Assembly (NCBI RefSeq): GCF_963662255.1
Contig: NC_085049.1
Coordinates: 52,313,158 to 52,377,157 of the forward strand
Reading direction: 5' to 3'
Origin: Cinclus cinclus
Lineage: Eukaryota; Chordata; Aves; Passeriformes; Cinclidae
Length of the DNA stretch: 64,000 bases
Shown here: piece after piece, positions 38,401 to 53,400 of the stretch
Position numbering within the stretch: position 1 is the first letter of the stretch
Layout of the letters: the number at the start of each line of letters is the position of its first letter
The notes under the pieces: generated by a model
The model's database searches: none
What the model saw: the letters and a program-made list of their open reading frames with translations, nothing else
Told to the model about the DNA's origin: nothing
Translations under genes and position numbers: made by a program

Positions 38401-41400
38401 TTACGCAGTCTCTCATTTTCAGTAATGAGTTTTTCCATTCCTTTGGTTTTAGATTCATAACGCACACTCAGCTGGCCCTCCAGATCAAGTTTAATTTTTT
38501 CCATTTCAGACTAAAGATCAAACAGTTTATTAAAACACATTTACATTGCTTAGTAGAAGATTTCAATTTCCATTTTTAAAGAACAGAATAGTTACAGCTA
38601 CTTAGCACAGTGAACATTTCATCACATAGTTAAATATATCCTTAAGGTACAAAATACCTGAAACAGTGCCGTATGTTATGCTAAAATGAAGTTCTGCCCT
38701 TCTGTTCTATATATTTCATATATTTCATATCTGGCATTTTCAAAACAGGCTTGCTACTCCACTTTGTTACTAACTTGCATATAAAATAAGTATTACCTAA
38801 ACAGAGTTACTGGAGAAAAATCTGTACCTTTAGCCTCTCATTTTCCTGCTCGAGACCAAGTAATTTCTCATTAGAAGCCATAGCTGGAGTTTTTTTCAGT
38901 TCTTCGTTTTCTCTTTGGACTCTCTCTACAACCTTTTTCATCAAACCAATTGTTTTTTCCAGTTCTGGGACCGTCTTTCCACTTCTACCAGCCTACAGAG
39001 GAGCAAAGGAAAAAAGTAAAAATTGTTCACATTAACATTCTGAGATATTCCTAATCTTACTTTATTGCTTATTTTCCCATTGCAATTCATATTTATAGAA
39101 TGAAAGATGCTTTATTTTGATACGACTTGAACCCTAGAATTTCTTGCTTACTTTCCTCTCCAAAACAACTAATCATTTATTAATCCCCCAAGTCAACAAA
39201 TTAACTCTTTCATTTTCTATGTTACCCTGAAGAGCTGCAGTTAAGTCTCAAAATCTTCTGCACTTGTGAACTAAACTGAAACGTTAGGAAAATGAATCAA
39301 AGAAGTGTATATTTTATTTAGCTTTTCTTGTAGAAGAAATCCACAATCCAACAGACCACCCAACTGCTTAAATGCTAAAACTGTTGGGGGAAAATGGCTG
39401 GGAGCTTGAGGGAAGAAAAGAGGGCCCTTTTTTAGCAGTCCTTCTTCCACTGAATTAAAGTGACAGGAAGAACTATATATTAAAGCATAAGTAGATCTCC
39501 CTTTCCAAGGGCATATATTCTTCTCTCAAAATGATAAATAAATCACTGGGGGGAAATACTGTAATTTCTCTATTTTTCTTCTTTCACTACATTAATTAAT
39601 GAGTTAGAAAATCTATTAGGGAGTCTTCAAATCTATGTATTTTCTCATCCCCTTTGTAGCAATTTCCTCAGCAATCATCATTTAAAAGATGCTGCTGATT
39701 CTAGTTCTGGGTCCATAAGGTACCTCATAAGGAAAAGAGGGAGGATTTTACTCCCAGGAGATCTACAGAAATGTATATAATAATCAAACTTCAGGAGTAA
39801 AAACTACTTATTTTTCTTCTCTAAAATAATTGGAGGGTTTAGGAGGTTTGTGTTGGTACACAGCAGAGTTAAATAAAAACCTGTCACAGCTTGCTGCCTG
39901 TGAATGGAGAAAGATGCAGAATTTGCTGTCTCCTCAGAACCTTTGTGTGAAACAGTTGTATAAACTGAATTTTCTTGTCAAAGAATACCACTGCATAAGA
40001 GAGACAGGTACACAAGCAGTTCATGCAAAGCATGAGTAAAAGAATGAAAAGCATCTGATCTTTTCCAGGTACCCCGAGGCAGAATTCATTCTCCTTGTAT
40101 GCTGAGCTACAAAGAGCTACAAAGGCACTTAGGAGATTTATTACTTCAGTTTTCTTTAGAAGGTTGCACAAATAGTTGCTAAGTGAGCAGAGCAGACACA
40201 CTGCTGAGTACTTTTTTCCTTTTAACTTTGGAAATATTGTTCTATTAAGGTAGCTGACAGTAGCTAGGGTAAAATTTAGCTGTGTCACCTTCCATAGTAC
40301 AACAAACAAGAACTTTCACTAACAGTAACTTACCCTTTCTACATCTGCATTAAATAATTTACATAAACATATGATACAATTGTCACTATTATGGCTGTAA
40401 CTGCTATTTATTGTACAAATATGCTTCTGAAGGTAACTAATCCAAATGACAAAATAAGGCCATGATAATGTACATATTTAATAGTTTAGTTCTAGTCCTA
40501 ATGGTCCTGTTAATGTCATTAATTCATCACAGCATTTTGTCAGTAAAATAAACGATGTTTGGTTTTGGTTGATTCCAAATGATTTCGCTTCAATAAGACT
40601 TTGCTTTTTTTTGTATTTTGTTTTCATTTACTTATGATTAAAAATGCTGTTAGAATACTCACCCCTCTAATGCTGCCCAGCTTTCGTTCAGCTTCTGATT
40701 TCTCTTTTTTGAGAAGTTCACACATTTCTTTTAAGTCATCTACTTGGTTCTAAAAGCAAAACAAAACAAAACAAACAAAAAAAAAAACCCCAACAACAAA
40801 AAAACAACGTAGTAAACAACTTAGATCACAAATGGAGGTGAAAAACTGGTGAACAAAATTCCAGTGGTTTTACTTTGAGAAATTTAAGAGAAAGCAACTT
40901 CCTATCTCAATGACATTTTTCATTATTTCTACCAGCTATTCAACCTTCTCAGCTTCTGTAAAATCATGGAAAATTTACAGTATGTACAGAAAAAAAATCC
41001 ACTTCTTTTTAAGCAGTTCTCTGAGCTGTGTGAGGGTAAAGGGGACTAAGGTAAGAAGATGTTACCTTTAGTCTTGGCAAATCTTTATTGGCCTGCTCTA
41101 GTTGGAATCTTAGCTCAATATTTTCAGAAGACAATCTTAAATTTTCCTTTAAAACTTCTTGTTCTCTTCGATACTGATCATTTGATCCTGTTCCTGATGT
41201 CTTGAGAAAAGAGGGGAAAAATTATTATGAAGAGTTAATATATTAATTCAATACAACTTTCAGTTGTAGCTGATTAAGAGCAATAGAGAACTAGTATTTT
41301 TCACAGAAATGAAACAAGAGAGTATTATTACCAGTTGTTGATCTAATCTAACACCTTCCCTTGCATTTCTTAAACTTGCTTAACCTTTAAGGGAAGTTTA

Positions 41401-44400
41401 CAAATCAGTATAAACCAGTAAAAATTTCATCAAACCAAAATTACTTCTCAAACTCTTCTGTAGAAGTAAACCTCAAAGCTAAAGAAGCTAATGGATGAAG
41501 CAAGCTGTGACACTGTACATGGGAACAGCACCTAATTTTAAAGGCATAGTCTGATAGTTTTTAAGTAGTATATACATAAGAAATTTGAATTATGTCAAAC
41601 GGACCAGAGAGCAAGTCAGGAACAGTAGTATGTAAATCTCAGTTAATCTGTTAGTTCCCAAAATCTTAAGTCTTTATTCATGGAAGATATGATTTCAACT
41701 ATACAAAGATGGTTTTGCATACTTTATAGTGCCAATTGAAATCATAGCAATACAGTTAATTATAATGCCTGACTAGTAAAGAGTAAAACATTTTAATAAT
41801 TTAATAATTAGTGGTTTTTAATTATGTAATTTGGGAATTAACTGTATGATTCATTACTTTATCACTAATTAGAAGAAACAAATATTTGCTTTATTAAAGT
41901 TTTTTTTTTTCCTTTTTTAGTGTAAATAAGAATATATCATAAGTCTCTTAAAGAATGAAGGACATCAATTTGCTCCATATATCTTTAGGCTTTTTTGTAA
42001 ACTCTCTGGATCAAAATTTTAGAATTGACAGTAGTTTACTTATGAACTGACATGCATGTCTATCATCAAAGCATAAGGTTTTCTTTATGGACCATTTGGC
42101 AATTGCTTCAATATCCCTGCAGACCATGCATAGGAAAACACTGCTTTATCAAGATCAAACGATTCTATTTCTACATCATTTGTACTGAAGAAATGCTAGA
42201 GGGCCACTACAATATCAAACCTCGGGCATTTCACAAAATTCTGGGGTAGTTTCAACCCCTTCTGTACTGATTTGGTCATCTTCCTGTTTATTCTCTGAAG
42301 TGTGTTGATTAATTTCATTATTCTTATTTCTTTTCTCTGCTTCACAGTCATTAGCTTGATTAGGGGGTTCCCCGAAATCAGACTGATTGCAGCTCATTTT
42401 GTCAGTAGCAGGCTCTTCTACACATTCTTCTTCATCCACATTTGATTGCTTGAAGATTTCTTGCTTCCTCTCTTCTTCTCCACATTTCTCATTAACTTTT
42501 CCATTTTCAGGTTGGGTTATATTTTCTTCTTTTTCACTGCAGTTCTCTTTACCAGCTTCAGCTATCATTTTGGTTTTCAGTCCTTCCCTAGAATTATCTG
42601 TATCCTTGTATTGCTCACTGTCTTCAGGGTGCTGTTCAGGAGACACTTCTCTGCTTACATCTGCAGCAGCCTCCTGGCCTTCATTATGAATGATGCATGT
42701 TTGCATGTGTGTGTCCTCATCTACTTCACTGCCATCAGTAACTCTATTATTAGTCTGATATTTGATTTCATCCCTATTTGAAATAGATTTCTTGCGAAGG
42801 AAATTCAGATACTTTTGTTTACTGACAGTGATAGGAACAGACTTGGTCAGTTCAGTTTGGTCACATGTACTCTGAGTCAAGTTGAAGATAGAGTGAAGCA
42901 TGAAAGAAAAGCAGAACACAGTAAAAGAAAACAGGAAATAAAGGAAACTAGAATGTACTGTTAAGTTTATTCTTGAAAGATTAAGAAAATGTAATAATGC
43001 AAAATTTGCAATATAATCAGCCTTGTAAAAATCAAAGCTCAATAAAAATACCTAATATAACTGAAATGAAGCTCAATATTTCCCCAAACTCTGTGCCTCT
43101 TACATTTTTAATCAATATATAATATAAAAGTAGTCTCTCAGTTGCAGACTCATATTTAAAAATACATTTTCCTTATCTCTCCACATATGCTAAGATGCTG
43201 AATATTCCAGCATCTACCTGTAGGACACAGAAACTTTAAGTTTTGGGGATTTGGTATTCTTTTGTGTTTGGTTTGTTGGGTTTTATAAAACCACTAAAAG
43301 CTGATTATTTAATATCCTGTTGTAGAATACTGTCATTTAAGTAAAATCAGCTAAGTGACATAGAATACCAAATAGAAAACAAATACTTTTCACAAGTAGT
43401 ACTTTCCACATTCCAGGTAATATCGCCACATTGTTAACTTACCAAGGGTCTCAAAAATGTGTCTCTTGAACATTGTCTCTGCAATGCATGAAGCTTTTCC
43501 TGGAGATACTGATTTTTGAAGTGCAAATCTTCTACAACAGAGTCTCGTGGGATTGCTTGCAGTGTTCTACATCAAAAAATACATCAAGCCAAAACAAACT
43601 AATGGCTATTAACGCAGAAAAACATCCCTTAAGGTAATAGCACCATGAAATTCTCTATTTCTACACTGGATTTTCCCATTGTTTCTAAGCTAGTTATTCT
43701 AAATCAATGTTGGCCATATTTCAATTAATCCAAATGAATGGAAGATACTTGTTTTGGCAAAAGGAATCTGCTCTTTTCAGATGTGCACAGTTTCTATTAC
43801 TCAAGTACATTATCCACTGTGATAGTGGATACTCCGGTTAAGAATACACTTCCTAACTCCACTTAGCAGTTCCAGTAACTTTCACCAACTCTAAACTGTA
43901 GTTAAATTTTTCACAATAGGAGCCATATATTTTTCGTACTATTTAGCTTTTTAGAAGAATGAGCCAATGCTGCATGTTCTCTGAACATGCACAACTGCTC
44001 CCAAATCCTTTTATTTTGCTCATCGCAGACTCCAAGAAGAAAATTCCTGTTTCTTTTTCTCCTTCTTGAATTATAGTTTGCCTATTAGGGGCCATCTCAT
44101 TCCACATATTTGTTTACTAATTTAGATTTCTCACTTTTTATATTATTTTGAGAAGTCTCTCACCTCATGTGTGCAACTTCATTTTCTAACTCTAGATTCT
44201 GTTTTCTGAGTTCTTCCACTTCTTTTTCAGTTTCTGTGGCTCTTACTCCAACAACACGGTCAACAGTGACACCAGTAGTTTTCAGTTTCTTCTGTAGAGC
44301 AATTTTCTCTTTTTCAGTCCTGCAACATCCAGTAAATTTACATTTTAAAGCTTATTTGCTATCTTGCTTTCTTGAGGAGAAAATATTTTCTGTCTTAAAG

Positions 44401-47400
44401 AATCCACATTTGCATTTTATCTGCTCACTGAACCACACTCCCTCTTCTGTTTAATGAGGTTACTGTATAGACTGTAAAGCCTTACCAAAATCCCAACTCA
44501 AAGCCCAAAAAACCCAATGGACATTAAGTCAGTATCATGCATGTCATAAACCACTTGTTGGTCTTGCCGATGTTCTAGATGAAATTCAGGCAAGGCTTGA
44601 TAAGAATAAAAGCCATTTTGAAGCAGTAATTTTCAAATCACTGAACTGTGATTTTCAAATTACAATTTAGTAACAGCTACAATCACCACCTCATCCTTTA
44701 TCAGTAAAATATTGCCATTACTTCACTGAAGTAAGCATAACATCTGCAGAGGGTATGGACATATGGTTGTTTTCTGAAAAGGCTTCCAAATCATAATCCT
44801 AGAACTGTCATTACTGCAGTAACACTACGAGTATCCACTCTAGCAACCTGATTATTAAATACTACCACTGTGAGAAACAGCCTGTCTTCACAAAGCTGTC
44901 ATTTGCTTTATGAGAATAATAGAATGCTGAAACAGGAAGCATAATAAAGGGCTAAAATTAATCTCAAGACACTTTATTTTAAGAAAGGTAATTGGCTTCC
45001 ACAAGGGAAAGGACACTAGAGGAGTTAGTAGCCTGCTGCTTGAAACTTAACTAATCCTTTTAGTCTCAACAGCAATATCAAATTCTCATCATCAATCTTA
45101 TAAACATAATAAACTGCAATAATTACTGTATGTCAAACATATCTGGATTTCCCCTATGTCATCACTTTGTAGCTGAATCAATTAAAACCAACTCACTTTG
45201 TATAAATTTCCTTCAATGTATTCAGCTGTTTGGAGAAAGCATCTGCTTCTTTTTCCTTTTCTTTTAGTTTGTTCCGCAATCCTTCCATTTTGATTTGCCA
45301 TTTTTTACCCTCATCCCATCTAATTATTTCTTCCTTGGAGGTCTGTGAAGAACATAAATAGATTATGTATTTCCCTTTGATTTCTTCTCTTAAAGCAAAA
45401 CAAGCAAACACTGGAAAACTAAGAATGATATATTCTTCATTCATCAATTTAAACTAGGAAGCCATAGCAGGCATGTATTATTTGTCATAGCTAAGTAGTA
45501 GGTTCAGTTGGATACACTGTTGTGATTGGTGGATAAAGCTAATCCAGTTGATTGCTCCTACCAAATTCTTCTTTAGCTTTTAATATTCATTTTACAAAAA
45601 AAGGAGTGAAGCATTTTATGAAATTAGGCGCTAGTGCAATGTGTCCTTTTATTTCAAATTACACAATATTTACAACAAAGTAGGTTTTTCATATGGCAAT
45701 TTACAACAGATCTGTCTTCTACAACTCACCAGGGGCTTGGATGCCCCTGCTGCACAGCTTCTTCTCCTACAAGAAATGGAATCCCCACTTAAGAGTTAAC
45801 AACTCAATAACTATAAATTACATACTGGTTAAAACCTGCACCTATATGATCACAAATGGCTACTGAAAAATCAGTCAATATTCCTATAAGAAATTTTTTT
45901 TGTTTAACCCCAAATTTTTGGGGGGTTTTCTTTGTTTATTTTTAGTTGGAATTTTTCCTTCTCTGGTTATTCCCTGTACTTCGTTTTCTGTTTCTGTTCT
46001 AAACAGTTACTGCTATGAAGTGATGGAATGAAAGGAAAATCTTGGAAAACAGGAAAAATGCATGACAAGAATGAAAAAAAAAAATACCTCTAGAAACAAA
46101 GCTACAGGTATTTAAAACATTTCAAATTAATTGAAAGCATAGGTGCAGTCCTAGAATAACACTTAACATCATACATAGTCTGACTCTCATTACACAAGTA
46201 TGCTACAATACTCCAGTATACTTTATTGTTAATATGAAAAGCCACTAATTAGTTACTTACATAGTAACAAGGAAGAAACCAGCAAAAATCTTATAAATGA
46301 ACACAACTCTAATCACTCAGAACTTCTTGTATGTGGAAATCACAATTATCAAGAATAATCATTTATAGAGGCATCATTCCTTTTAAGATTCACCCTTTTG
46401 CTCCTCAGTATTTTATGCTTTTACTATTGCATTGATTTCACAAAAGCACATTTGGCAGAACTTATGTAATCAAGTTCACCACTACCTAAAAAATCTTTAT
46501 TTTCTAAGATTTTGTAGAATTAAACATCAATTAGAAAAAGGCAGGAAAACATTAAGATAACCCTACTAAGTAACAAGATCAGTAGCAAAGAGTATGAGAA
46601 ACATGAGAAGATGCAGCCATGAAACCGCTTTTTTTCTGATCAAGTTTGGCTGTTAAGTTTTAGAAGAAATAGGGAGAGGTGAACATCCTTGGCCAAAGCT
46701 GATGAGCTCTTTCAAAGCCATGATATAAATATCACATACCTTCTCTTCTCTTAGACTCTTTTTTTCTGTTTCTTCACACTTTTTCTCAAGTTCACTTTCC
46801 AACTTTTTAATTTTTTTCTGTAGCACATCTATCAGATTGTGTTCATCAGCTTTGCTCTGAAAAATTACAAATTTTTGCAGCTTCAAGTTTAGTGACTACT
46901 GAGATTTTTTCCTCCAGTCAAAAAATAAGGATTTTAATTTCAAATTGGTCAAATTAGTTTAAAACCTAAACAATCTTTTTAAATTCTCTTTAAATTATTG
47001 TGGTATTGGAATGTAATTTTTCCCTCTGAACTGAATAATCATCTGCAAGTAGCTGAATTTTAAAAAATAGATGGATGATTCTTATGTAAATCCCTTACTT
47101 TTCTTCTAAAAGGGGAAATGAGGACAGCCAGGAAGAAGACAAAATACCATTTTTCCAAGAAGCTATGAAAGTGGTTATTCAACTCCTCAGACTCTTTCAA
47201 ACATATTTCAAGAAGCACATAACTTTTTTTTAGCTGAGGCAAAGAAACAAGCTAGTAGCTTGTTTCCCAGCTGATGAGCAAAAAAAAAATATAAATTTAA
47301 TCAAGTGTAAGATACTTAAATCTTTCATCTCCCCAAACCAACTCATCTATACAGAAAGCTGACCAAGATCAAACATAGTTTGAAAAGTCACTTCTACCTG

Positions 47401-50400
47401 AATGCTACTGCTTAGCCTCCTAATCCGGTTCTTCAGTTCTTCATTTTCTTTTTCTATTTCATTTTTTTCCTTCGATATTTTAGCAAAGGCTTTTTCTTTT
47501 TTCTGAAGCTCTTGGTTTAACCCATCTCTTTCATCAGTCAACGAAGTTTCCTTGTTTTTACTTATTTTAAGGTTATCTGTAAGTTTTGTAATCTGATTAT
47601 TCAATTCCTCTATCTGTGTCTAGAAGAAAACAAAAAAGTCAGCAAAGGCCCCAAATCAGGTTGATCAACGTCACAACAAAGCAATACAATGACATTACCT
47701 GGTACTCACCGTAAGCCCCTTTGTTTCTCTGTCAACAATCTCCTGGACATTCATATAAGCCTCTTTTTGTGATGCAGCAGAAATAATTTGCTGTTCAGCA
47801 TTGGCAGTCATTTCTGCTCGGAGTTCTAGAAGTGCTTTACTCAAAGCCTGAAAATAATTAATTCATTGTTTTTGTAAGCAAAGATGCTGCTACAAAACAA
47901 GAAAAGGCAATTGTATTTTACTTTGGCATATTATGCAGTTATATTGTACCTCCTCCTCTGCTATACAAAGAATTCTGAAGTATTACAGAAGATTTAGTAT
48001 TTAAGTGACATAGAGATTAATTTTTGTTGACTAACTTTGTGCTGGTTCTCTTTTATGGCCAACTGGCTCTTCAGCTGTTCCACCAGGTTTTTCATTGTTG
48101 CTGTGGGTGCTCTATTATTTGCTTCTTTCTGGACTTCTAGTTCAGCTTTAACATTTGCTAATTCCTTCTCCTTCTGAGATAATATTTTCCTCAGTTCATT
48201 TGCTTCTTCTTTTATTTGTTCCATATCAACTGTGTGCTTTTCTTGAAGCCTAATTTAAAAAGGGCATTAATAGGGTACAGTGTAAGAATTAAGTTAGCAA
48301 ACTCTAAATAAATCACAAAGAACACAGTATTTTATTTTTATTATTATTAAAGAAAAAGACACTTAGATTTGGAAACAGCAAAGAAAGACTGACTCAACAA
48401 GGGCAGCCCCCATTTAATAAGAGAATTACTCATGAAAGTCAGCAAAATTACATTACAGCATTGTTCATTTTCATACCTGGCCCTTACAGGTAAAGAAAGC
48501 ATCACTTTTTTATTTCTTTTAAACATAGGTTAAATGTTCATGAGTTTAAACTTGTTCAGCAGCAAACCCAGACAGATGTGTCATGGGGAGAAAAATGACA
48601 GGACACAAGCCAGCAAGTAATACAGTAACTTAAAAAGAACTTTCTTTTTCACTAAATGGCACAAAGCTAACAACTAAACAGCATTTTTCCAAGCCACAGT
48701 ATTAGCCCCAGTAAAGGGCAACAGATTAAAAATAATTTTAGATTGCCAATTATACTGATGTTTTTGAGATTTTTTTCAGCTAAAGTAAGCAAAAACATGT
48801 AGTTATTCCTGTAGCAGCAATACATAATCACTCCAATTGTGACTTATGTTAATAGTTTAAAAACTTACTGGGCTCTGATTGTCTCAAACTCATTGATTTT
48901 CAGTACAGTAATTTGTTTTTGTTTCTCCAAATCAGATGATGTTTTCTTTAATTTTCCAACAAGTGAAGCAAGAGAATTATCCTGTTCTGCTACAGTTTGC
49001 TCTAAGTGATGAAAATATTTGCTGTTGGATAGGGACATAGAAGTCTTTTTCCCTAATTCCTGTAAAACAAAACAAATGCAAGTGATAAAACATTTTCAGC
49101 TTTAAGCAAAAGATGAGCATTACTGATGCATTTTAAACTAATTCTTAAATATAATCAAGCATTAATAGCTTTATTTACTGAGATGTGATTCTTAATTCAC
49201 ACAGAAACAATTCAGGCTAATTTGAAAAGAGCTTTGTACATCTAATGATCAACAGAACACAGCAGAATACAGGCTTCACCTTATCATAAAGTGCAGAGAT
49301 AAATTTTGAATTAAAATATAACTCTCTCCCCTAGAATTCTTCATAAATTAAAATGATATGCAAAATCTCATATATACTGAGGTGCTAATGATGTTTTTTT
49401 ACACTTGACTTCTAATGCCTCTCACGTGAAATCTCTCAAAAACAATACAACAATTATATATCAATCAATTTCATTTTTCCTGTCATCAGCTATTACTAAC
49501 TTTTGACTGCAAAACTGCTCTTTCTTTATTGCTATAAAGTAAAAAATATAGGAACAAGTTCACTAATTCTACAAATACACAACTCACCAAAGCAGTCTCT
49601 TTGAATTTATTAAGGGAATTGTCAGTGTACAAATCTAACTTCTGGTGTAGAACTCTTATGTCTTCCTCATGCTTCTTTGCTATTTCCTCTTGTTCCTGTT
49701 GAAAATAAAACTCTAGTGATGTACACTATCACAGAAAGTCATGGAACAGCAGTGCCTCCAAGTTATTTGCTCAATCATTGCTCAATATTACTGCCCAGAT
49801 TTTCCTCTAATTTTGTAAGTTTTGAAAATGCTTTTTTTTTCTAGCTATAATCAGTGATTTTCTTTTTTCCTTTTTACACTACTGGGGGGAAAAATATCAA
49901 CTCTTGCAGTTGTAAGCTATGTAGCAAGTACTACAATACAATACAACAATACAGAAGCTGGAGAACAAAACAGTTGGTGTTGGTCTTCACAAACTGTGAC
50001 TATCAGTATGGACAGTAATAACGGTACCAGGTACATTTTGAGTGCAGATACGAAATCAGCCTTATACTTTGGACAATGGTGTGATCCCATGGATGGAATG
50101 CTAGCACACAGAGCACATCAGGCTCATTTTAAGACTGCATCTTCTGTTTTTTTTCCAAACGAAACCCCTTGATTTGTCCCAAAGGAAACAGCTACATGTG
50201 TAAACTAAAGCACACTAAGCGAATATGATAGAAAGCGTGCTTTGGAAATCTGTTTCTGATCCACACTAAAACCGCTGCATGTTTGAAGCACCTCTTTGAC
50301 AAAACGTTTATGCTTTAAAATATGCTTTATGCATATAATATGTATTATGCTTAAATAATACAAAGTGTACTTAGACACACTGGTTATGCTTTTAAAATGC

Positions 50401-53400
50401 TTTAGTTTAAAATATACTTTAAGAAGAATGTTATCCATTAAGTGTATGTCTTTCTTTTACTTTCCAAATTCACTATCAGATGCAATCCAGAGATCTGCCA
50501 CAAATACTGAAAAATCCCAAAGAAATATACAAAATATACTGAGATCACTTCAGCAGAATTTTAATTTTCTTCATGTCACACTGCTTTAATTCCTAGACAG
50601 ACATTACATACATAACTTCTTGACTAAGGCAACCTACTATTCTAAAAAGCTGAAAAATTCTATATGAACTTTCCATACATAAAGTAAGCAACCGTTTCTG
50701 TTCTCTGTGATATCAGAAACTTTTATTTTAGATTTCACTAGCAATGAGAAAACAAAGAATCAACTAAAACAACTTCAAAATGGAAGAAATTTCAGAAGAA
50801 TTTTAACTACCTCTCTTGCTTTAGCAAGCATATGTTGGTATCTTTTTAACACTTCCTCCTTTTGATTTAATCTTGCTTGCATATTTGCAATGGTTTGATG
50901 AGCAATTTTAATGGCATGATGGTACTCTGAGTAATCTTCTTGTTTGCTTAATTCAGCCATTATTTTCTCTTCTGATGTTGCAGGTAATCGAAGTCTTAAT
51001 TCATTTATAACCTTTTCTCTTGATATAACATTTTGTTCAGCTTTCCACAGAGCGATCTCCTTTTCTTTTAATTTCTGTAACAAAAGGCAATTTCTGCATT
51101 TCCAGAATTCAAACACTGCAAAAAGATCTTACTTTTCAAGAAATGTACCAGAAAGATTTGTCTAAAGGTACTTATAAACACAAAATGCTTTGTACTGGGG
51201 TTCTGTCTGTATGGAATTACTACTACATCAGTATATACCAGAATATCACAACTGTGTCTTTATGTATTATTTGCTTGGCACAATACACTTAATGCTGTCC
51301 CACCAAATGAAGAAGCTGGTGTTTTACAAATTATTTAAGAGCTACAAAATACCTTCTTTAGCAGAGTAGCAATTTAACAACCCAAGATAAATGTATTTTG
51401 TAGCACTTGCTAAAATTAACTAGGAATAGTCAACTGAATTTTCTACAGCAAGAGGCATCTTACCCTACTAAATGGATGAGTAAAAACATTAGAAAATTCT
51501 CCTCTATGATTTGTTCCAATGGAAAAAATACTTCATTTTATTCATGGTGTGATTACATTATTTACATTTTCTGAGTGTTAAATATGTCTAAATGACATTT
51601 TAAAAAGGATATTTTTCATGAAAAGGAAAGTAAAAGAGCATGGAAACAAAAAAATTGTCACTTAAACTTATAATTTATACATTAAATTACCTCCTCCAGT
51701 GATCTGCAGGTTGCCCTAGTTTCCAGGATTGTTCGAGTATGTTCCTGAATCTTTCGTAAAGCAAACTCAAGTTGTTGTGGGATTGGCAAACTAGGGTCTG
51801 GAACTGAGCCTGTAGCCTCTTCTAACTGCACAGAAAGATTCATATTAATGAAATCTGACAGCTCTGAAAAACATGCTTATGTGTTTGCTTTTAGTGCACA
51901 TACCTCTAAAGTTGTACTAAGTACTTCAGTTTGTTGATGATCATACTGGTCTAACTGGCGCTGAAGTTCTACTTCTCTCTGGTCCCAAGCCATTTGCCTT
52001 TCTTCATGAGTCTGTAACAAACGTTTGATAGAAGTAGTTTATTTATTGAAGGCAATGGGAATTTTATAGACAAATTCAACTGAAAAAACAGTAACCAAAA
52101 TGTAAAACACTCAAACGGGCTATTAAAAAGGATTATGAAACCAAGATATAAATACCTGTGTTAAAAAGTTATTAGAAAGTCACTAGTAAAATAAGGAATA
52201 GGATATTTTTTCAATAGCATGCAGGAATACATACCTTGTTTTGCTGTACAATTTCTTCTTCCAGGTTACTGATTGTACATTCATATTCAGAAATTATATT
52301 ATGCAAATACTTCACCTCTTCTTTTTGCTTGACTAATTCTCGACTGAGTTTAAGTTCCTGCAGATGGAGTTCCTCCATTTTCATGTGCCATTCAATTACC
52401 TTGCAATGAATAACACATATATTATAATTTACCACAGGCCAACTAGATGCGGCTTCACTCTTTGGCTTTGAGGCAGGATGGAACTTCTCAAACTAACTGG
52501 AAGACAGAAGTTCTGCCTTTTTATGCTCTTCACTTTTCTTGAGTGAGGAATCATGACAAGAGTGTGAAACTGCAAGGGGAATGACTGGTAAGTGCAGCAG
52601 CCAACTGGAGAGGCAACAGGTTCCCCTTACACTGACGAAAGTGCATTGCAAGCAGTTCTCAAATGACCCAAGTTATACCTTGGGTATCTATCCAGATTGA
52701 ACAGAAGAAGTATGCAAGAAGTTTGGTTTGTATTTTCTAAAAGAGCAAGAGAATTCAAAACCATTAAAAAGCGCATGTATCCAAAAAATGCACATGTACA
52801 TGGAAATAACAGACATACTTATGTCAAAATGCTCTAGAAAAATACTTGAAAACTGACTTAAAACTGAAACATGCCCAGAGCATTACAACTGTTGCTTACA
52901 TGCAGACAACTTCACAACAGATACAATCATATTATATAACATACACTGATCTTGAAGAGAAGTGAGAAAGCCTTCTTAAGATTTCAGGGTGACATTGCTT
53001 ATAGTTGCAAAATACACTTAAGCAGAATTACATGACCAGAGCAACATTTCTAACTATGCTGTCTAAATTACTGCCCCTGGATTTTTTTTGTAAAAAGACG
53101 TGGATCTGGAGCGAAGATTTCACTGCAATCTCATGGAACAAAACTTCAGAATGCTGCTCTGTATTTAATTTAATTATTTAATTGCATTCATAACTTAATT
53201 CAATTTAATATAGCCACATTTATAGTTAGCATCTAGCTCCTATGTGCCTTAATTGGGCACAAAAGATTACTGGTACATATAACTGCACTGACTTCTACAG
53301 AAAACAAAATATGATACCTGTCATATTACAACAGTGTATTTTGAAATCAGTAAATTTTACATTAAAACATGTATTTAGAGAACTAACTGAACTGAAACTT

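Noticed and set aside
39830..40309. 141-residue minus and 69-residue plus frames inside a CEP290 intron
   Set aside because: They overlap each other on opposite strands, have no family resemblance, and the flanking CEP290 exons already join in frame.
42387..42781. Plus-strand open frames of about 100 residues
   Set aside because: They are the antisense of the acidic CEP290 insert exon; their Ser/Leu/Phe-rich composition is what Glu/Asp/Lys codons give when read backwards.
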